In this document: piece by piece, positions 58,256-64,000 of the stretch
How positions within the stretch are numbered: the stretch's first letter is position 1
Layout: each line of letters begins with the position of its first letter
Source of the DNA: Ligustrum vulgare
Lineage: Eukaryota; Streptophyta; Magnoliopsida; Lamiales; Oleaceae
DNA length: 64,000 nt
Reading direction: 5' to 3'
Assembly (NCBI GenBank): GCA_963555705.1
Contig: OY743171.1
Location: 16,119,352 to 16,183,351 of the forward strand
The notes under the pieces: model-generated
The model's database searches: none
Seen by the model: the letters and a program-made list of their open reading frames with translations, nothing else
What the model was told of the DNA's origin: nothing
Program-made: the position numbers and the translations under genes

Positions 58256-58494
58256 AAATAAAAAATGAAAATTATAGTTTAAAGTGATTTTCACTATTAC
58301 ATAATTGACCATACTAAATAAATAATTACATAAAACATAATCATTGTAATAAAATTACGAAGTTTTCAACCTAAAAAAGTATCTTATTTGATTTCAAATA
58401 TTAATATATAGTTGGTTTAAGGATGTGTCATGAAAAATATTAACTCAAAACTAATAAAAATTTTTAATTATATCTTCACATATAGGTCATTGAT

Positions 58495-61245
58495 ATGGAT
58501 CGAGGTTGGATGTATGGCAGATGTAATAGACATGAATCTGTAAAAGGTGTTGAAGAGTTTATGAAATGTGCGGATGAAATCAAGAGAAAGAAAGGTGAAA
58601 CAATGATTTTATGTCCTTGTTACGATTGTAAGAATTTGAGAAAGTTTCGTAGTTTTGATCAAGTGAAAAGTCATTTGATTCGTCGTGGTTTTAAGGAAGG
58701 TTATACACGATAGATATGGCATGGTGAGAGTATGAGCACTGGTGACGATGTTGGTGATCAGCAACAGAATAATTCAAGCAATATTTGTGAGAATGATTTG
58801 GAAAATGACGAGAATGATATGACAAACGAAATGATGCGTGATATACAAGGGGAATACATTGAAAAGCCTCATGTATTAGATAACTTGTTCAACGATTCTG
58901 AGAAGCCTTTGTTTTTTGGTTGTAATAAATTCACTAAATTGTCTGCTGTACTAAAATTGTATAACTTGAAAACAAGCAATAGGTGGAGTGATAAGAGTTT
59001 CACGGCATTATTGGGACAATTAAAAGAGATGCTTCTGGAAGATAACGAACTTCCTAGTTCAATCTACGAGGCAAATAAATTGTTGTGCCCGATGGGTATG
59101 GAGATTGAGAGGATACATGCATGTCCAAATGATTGTATAATGTATCGAAATGATTACAAGGACTTGCGTCTATGTCCAAAGTGTGGGGCATCGCGATATA
59201 AGCGAAAGAACGTGAATGATAATTGTGGTGATAAGAAAAGCCCTCCGGCAAAGGTGTTATGGTATTTACCTGTAATACCAAGATTTAAACGTTTGTTTGT
59301 CAATACAAAGGATGCAAAGACTTGCGGTGGCATGCCGACGGGAGAAAAGAAGATGGAAAACTAAGACACGTGGCTGATTCTCCTCAATGGAGGAATATTA
59401 ACAGGTTGTTTCCCGAGTTTGGGGGCAAAGATAGAAATCTTAGGCTGGGACTATGTACAGATGGGATGAACCCACACGGTAATATGAGTAGTCGACATAG
59501 CACTTGTCCGGTTCTTTTGACGATTTACAATCTTCCTCCTTGGTTATGTATGAAGCGCAACTATATCATGTTATCTTTGTTAATATTAGGGCCCAAACAA
59601 CCGGGGAATGACATAGATGTTTATCTAGTCCCACTAATTGAAGATTTAAAACTGTTGTGGGATGAAGGCATGTCTGTATTTGATGCATATACTAAGATGA
59701 ATTTCACCTTACGTGCTATGATATTTTGCACCGTAAATGATTTTCCAACTTATGGTAACTTGTCGGGTTATACTAACAAAGGACCTAAAGCATGTCCCGT
59801 TTGCGAAGAAGACATGATTGATCTTTGGTTGAAAAACTGCAAGAAAAATGTCTTTATGAGTAATAGAAGATTTCTCCCTACTGAACACCCTTATCGCAAG
59901 AAGAAAAAGTCATTCAATGGAAAAATCGAGGCTCGAACAGCTCGCTTACCGTTAACAGGAGGTGAGATATATGAACGAGTTAAAGATTTTGATGTTTCGT
60001 TTGGAAAAATGTTTATGCTTCCTCAGAAGAGTCTTTGGAAGAAAAGGTCCATATTCTGGGATCTACCTTATTGACAACACTTATCTGTAAGGCATTGTCT
60101 TGATGTAATGCACGTGAAGAAAAATTTTTGTGATAGCATCATTGGGACATTGTTGAACATTCCAAGAAAGATGAAAGATGGTATTAAAGTCAGGAAGGAC
60201 ATGGTAGAAATGGGGATAAGGGATCAATTAGCACCGCAAGATTCGGAAAAGTGTACTTATTTACCCCCATCTTGCTATACTTTGTCGAGAAAAGAGAAAA
60301 CAAGTTTTTGTGAGTTCCTGCATGCTATTAAGGTTCAATCTGGGTACTCATCAAACATTAAAAGTCTTGTGTCGATGTAGGACTTAAAATTGGTTGGTAT
60401 GAAGTCTCATGATTGTCATGTCTTAATGCAACAATTGTTACCAGTTGCAATTCGAGGCATTCTCCCAAAACATGTTAGACAAGTCATTATAAAACTTTGT
60501 TTTTTCTTCCATGCAATTAGCAGCAAAGTTGTTGACCCAGAGGCGTTGGATGATTTGCAGGCCGATATTGTTATCACTCTATGTCAATTTGAAATGTATT
60601 TTCTGCCATCATTTTTTGACGTTATGGTGCACTTACTTGTTCACTTAGTGAGAGAAATTAAGATTTATGGTCCAGTATTCTTGAGGTATATGTATCCATT
60701 TGAGTGATACATGGGTATATTGAAAGGATATGTGAGAAATCGATTTCGACCTGAAGGTAAAGGTACTATTGGATGCAAGTCAATCGTCCCCAATGTTGAA
60801 TTGCGAGATAAAGCACACCTTTCTGAAGTTCATCCATATTTGGATGAGCATATGTCCATCATAAGGCAGCAGAACCCTTCAAAAGTTGAAAGGTGGATAA
60901 CTAATGAACATAATCATTCATTTGCAAAATGGTTCAAAGGTAAAGTCATGAAAGAATTGTCACAAACGCCGAGTACCATTGTTGAAATGGTAAAGTGGTT
61001 AGCTTATGGTCCTAGCACGATTGTGAGGTCATATGTAGCATATGACATTAATGGGTATACGTTTTACACTAAATGTCAAGATGATAAGAGTGCGGTGCAA
61101 AATAGTGGAGTGACACAAGTAGCACTATCAAGAGATTTTTCAAATGCTAAAGATACCATGCCAGTAGATGCCTCAATGTCCTATTATGGTATCATTGAAT
61201 ATATTTGGGAACTTGGTTATAGGGAGTTCAAGTTTCCTCTCTTCC
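58495..61245 (+). pseudogene. CACTA ORF1: transposase-associated domain, tnp2, DUF4218, DUF4216 start (copy 3)
   Basis: The best-preserved copy. Transposase-associated domain 58495-58713, ending in TAG as in copy 2. tnp2 covers 58732-60074: one base is lost near 59320 (frameshift), and TGA at 60072-60074 stands where copy 2 has TGG. DUF4218 follows (60108-60707), with TAG near 60378 and the shared TGA 60705-60707. The last frame (60711-61250) reaches DUF4216 (REFKFPLF) and is cut by the gypsy LTR. Cys-rich blocks CPNDC, CPKCGAS and CPVCEED lie within tnp2. About six lesions separate this copy from an open frame. Confidence 0.92.
61241..61245. repeat. Left target-site duplication CTTCC (inferred)
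   Basis: The five bases before the LTR; the paralogue at 16277 reads CTTCCAATG without an insertion. The right copy lies outside the window. Confidence 0.5.
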
Positions 61246-63534
61246 TGTAGCGACCAAGAATTTTCGTGATAAATATTTTTATTTTAAAAATGTATCGCTA
61301 CGACTTTGTCCATTTGTTTTAAAAACACGTGATTGTCTAGCCAATTAAGTGAAAATTTAATTTATTCAAAATCTTCGTCAAATTTCTATCTTTATCAAAA
61401 GTATTTCAATGTCACGATTTATTTGAAATCCAAGTATTAATTAAATTGAGTCCCAATTTTAAATGTTTTAATCCAATCCAACTTATCGAGCCCAAATATT
61501 TTACCGATCATCCAAGTCCATTTAAAAATCCAATAAGTCAATTCTTCGTCCAACTAAATCAACAACTTATTTTCCAAGTATTTCCTTACACAACAATATT
61601 CACTTCCAAAATTCTCACAATTTTTCCATAAATCAAGATTTAGCCTAAACTACCATGTTAAACACCTAAATCATCTATTAAATAGATCCCTAACCACTTC
61701 CCCCTCGACACATCAAACCTGCACAGAACCCAGCCTTGCCCAAACTCCCTCTCAACCTTGATCCAACAAACGGAAGCTAGAACCAATTCCAGCCATCGTC
61801 AAGTGAAAATTCAGAGCACAACACCATACCCAAACCTTAAACTTCACTGCTCAAATCAGACACCACCACGAGCCAAACCCAATTGAACCACACAGCCAAC
61901 ACTGCAGTGTTATCCACAACCGGCCTCAACTTATCACGCCACCAACCTCCTTCATCATCTTCATCACCATTCTAAAGCATCACCCCACTCCCAAATCAAC
62001 TCCAGTCAAACCCAACAATCAGAAGAAGCCCAGAAAATACCCAAGAGAAATCAAGAATCGAACCATCACCACCGGCCCTCCATCAAGCCGTAACCAGCCT
62101 TACCTGCAACATCACCACCCTTCACCATCGAAGAAACCACCTCAACCGCCCACTGCCCTCCTCAAACGCCACTCAACCAACACCCAAATTCCAATCCCCA
62201 ATCAAAAACCCATCACCATCATCGCTGCCCAAAACCAAAATCAAAACCAAAGAGGAGAACCCATTTACTTACCTCCACTGCAGAACCTATTTCAACCGGA
62301 TTTGTCACCGGATCTCGCAGCCAAGATCGAACCTTAAGCTTCGTCGCAGCCTCAGTTTTCTCCCTATTTTGACACCCAAGGTCGAGCCCATAACCTCCCC
62401 ACCATCCGCCTTCGGCGCCGCCAAGTAATGGCGGCGATTTCCGCCGGCAGTGAAGACCCCGACGGAATGTACCCGTCGCAACCGTCTCTCGCCTCTCCTC
62501 CCTATTTTTCACGCAAATTAGAGAGAGAGAGATGAGATAAGATCTGATAATATATTTTGATTTTTGAAAATTACCCCTTAAGCCCCCAAGTTTGAAAAGT
62601 TATTCAATTCAGTCCCATTAGTTTCAAATCATCAATTTTAGCCCTTAAGTTTTAAATGAGTTTTAATCAGCCCTTTCATTTTGAAAATCAATTATTTCAT
62701 CCCTATAGTTTAATATTCGTTTTGAGTTTCAACCCAACTTTCAAAAGTATTCATTTTAGTCCCTCAACTTTCAAAGTATTCATTTTAGTCCCTCAACTTT
62801 CAAAACATCAATTTCAGTCCTCAAATTGTAAATTATTATTTTTAAACTACAAATTTCTAAAGACTAAGGTAACTTATTGGCTAGACGAGGCGTACGGAGA
62901 TTTAAAGGATTTAAGTCGTTTCCCGTTCAACTTTGCACTCGTCGGAGTTAAGGTAGACTCGCCCCCGCTAATTGATTTGTATTATAATTGCATGTGTTAT
63001 GTGGATTTGTGTGATTTTATGCTTAATTGCATGAGAAAAGAATATCTCTTTTGAGATAAATAATTTATGTTATGCTGGGCATAACTTATCTGCTAGCCAA
63101 GAAAAGAAAAGAATGTGTTCATTTGCGTTCACTGTGTGATGCCTATGAATAATAAAAGAATGTCACTACATTATTTGCATGATTATGTGTTCAATTATCT
63201 TGTAGATTAATTACTGGCGATGATTCTACCGAGTATTTCATTTTTGAAATGCTCAACCCGTTGTTTTAACAATTTTTGCAGATTTCGGAGACGATGGCGA
63301 GTGATGGGCAATGATGGCAAATTACAAATTGATATTTTTTAAAAGTCGTGAACTTTGAAATGATTATTTCATTTTTTACAAATTTGTACGAAAATACTTA
63401 TTCCATTTGAATTATCGCTAAATTTTTATTCGATAAATGCGATATTTAATATTTAATCATTTTTTCGCAACAAAGTTTATTCAAGAATTTAGAAAAGTGA
63501 CGTTCCCGCGCTCCTCGGAACTCGAGGCGTTACA
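61246..63534 (+). mobile_element. 5' LTR of a Ty3/gypsy element (2289 bp)
   Basis: It begins TGTAGCGACCAAG, ends GAGGCGTTACA, and is followed at once by a primer binding site, so it is a 5' LTR. It includes a CA-rich region (61700-62260), a CT-rich region, 'tagtccc' repeats (62570-62830) and the GGTAGACTCGC block. It interrupts the DUF4216 exon of the CACTA. No coding region inside is credible. Confidence 0.92.
62570..62830 (+). repeat. Degenerate 'tagtccctcaactttcaaa' repeats in the 5' LTR
   Basis: Same phrase as 48770-49050, about six imperfect copies. Confidence 0.7.
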
Positions 63535-63536
63535 GG

Positions 63537-63548
63537 TGGTATCAGAGC
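63537..63548 (+). promoter_or_regulatory. Primer binding site for initiator-Met tRNA
   Basis: TGGTATCAGAGC, two bases after the LTR end, is the complement of the 3' end of plant initiator methionine tRNA, the usual primer of plant gypsy elements. Confidence 0.93.
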
Positions 63549-64000
63549 GGGTCTACGTTTCTGTAGACTTACAAATATTTTTTTTACAAAATAAGAAAAT
63601 AAATTTTCCAAAAAATAATAGAAATAATGTTTTGACGACTTTTTGCCATTGCCATCATTTTCCGCCGACTCCGAAGGTAACGAAGTTTAGTATGGTTACT
63701 TTATTGATTTATTTCGGATACTTGAGAATAAATGTTTTGAGAATTTGACGAGAAAAGAAAAGAAAAGATAAGACGAGAAAGAATAAGAAAACTAGTATCC
63801 GAAATAATGAGAAAGAAATAAGGAAAGAAATGAGTTTTGGAGTATAACGAGAAATTTTTCAGAAAGAAAGAAAAGAAAGAGAACGAATGTTGAGCATAAT
63901 GGGAATAATATGATTTAAGAATGATTTTATAATAATTTTTGTCCTCGAATTTAGAAATGATGAACCCTACCCGGACTTTGCATAATTAATTTTAGAAATG
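63549..64000 (+). other. Internal leader of the gypsy element, start of gag not reached
   Basis: Purine-rich sequence with runs such as GAAAAGAAAAGAAAAGATAA near 63750. No GAG motif appears before the window ends. Confidence 0.65.

Larger units (their letters stand above)
57406..58494 (+). mobile_element. 5' leader of tnp2 CACTA (unit 2)
   Basis: Match to 29268-30315: one subterminal-type hairpin (GGCGTCGGTTCTT near 57421), CT-rich and C-rich leader, donor near 57659, and an AT-rich intron with an expanded (TA)n at 57713-57755. No CACTA terminus is present, so the left end was lost before the units duplicated. Confidence 0.65.

Noticed and set aside
1..64000. tRNA, rRNA or small structured RNA genes
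   Set aside because: I saw no cloverleaf-like sequence with A and B boxes and no rRNA motifs. The only tRNA-related sequence is the primer binding site at 63537.

Overview
The window looks like transposon-dense, probably heterochromatic DNA of a flowering plant, most likely a eudicot. The evidence is plant Ty1/copia and Ty3/gypsy elements (Tat and Tekay type), CACTA (En/Spm) transposons with tnp2, DUF4218, DUF4216 and Ulp1 domains, GT-AG introns, an initiator-Met tRNA primer binding site, and a plant-specific TDBD (Tify-binding) gene fragment. I see no intact host gene, tRNA, rRNA or CRISPR array. Nearly every coding region is broken by stops or frameshifts, and most lesions I inspected fit C-to-T/G-to-A changes.

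The main structure is a tandem array of one composite unit, copied about three times. Each unit runs: a host-derived block (fragment F, then a TDBD gene fragment with introns), then transposon debris, then a CACTA body (tnp2, DUF4218, DUF4216, ORF2, Ulp1). Unit 0 is 11701-19391, unit 1 is 19392-33393, and unit 2 begins at 33394 and runs to at least 61245. A fourth CACTA body (1733-4818 plus 11275-11700) precedes unit 0. The joins at 19391/19392 and 33393/33394 are the same breakpoint: the Ulp1 exon is cut after GTAC and fused to fragment F. This points to one founding deletion followed by duplication. Unit 0 lacks the Tat element and the smaller CACTA-II element that units 1 and 2 share.

Region by region. 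1-1732 is part of a gypsy LTR. 1733-4818 is a CACTA ORF2/Ulp1 remnant. 4819-11274 is a complete but dead copia element with 869 and 885 bp LTRs and a perfect ATATT target duplication. 11275-11700 is CACTA 3' sequence with a minisatellite. 11701-14104 is the host-derived block and 14105-19391 a CACTA body. 19392-21810 is fragment F, a Tat LTR and a gag scrap; 21809-22757 is TDBD; 23255-26941 is CACTA-II (TIR CACTRGTAC); 26942-29267 is gypsy scraps and an unclassified repeat; 29268-33393 is a tnp2 CACTA. 33394-45318 is fragment F, a Tat LTR, the Tat antisense ORF, a Tekay LTR fragment and Tat pol on the minus strand. 45319-46263 is TDBD. 46761-53269 is CACTA-II carrying a 2.8 kb solo LTR with a CCTAG duplication. 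53270-57405 is gypsy and unclassified repeat; 57406-61245 is a tnp2 CACTA; 61246-64000 is the 5' LTR, PBS and leader of another gypsy element.

For follow-up I would take first the shared-breakpoint array, a recurrent roughly 50-bp hairpin motif in unrelated transposon classes (with one compensatory base-pair change), the unit 0 TDBD copy that stays open over four exons, and subterminal GGCGTCGG hairpins in CACTA-II. All coordinates come from reading the sequence; family names rest on recognised motifs, not on searches.
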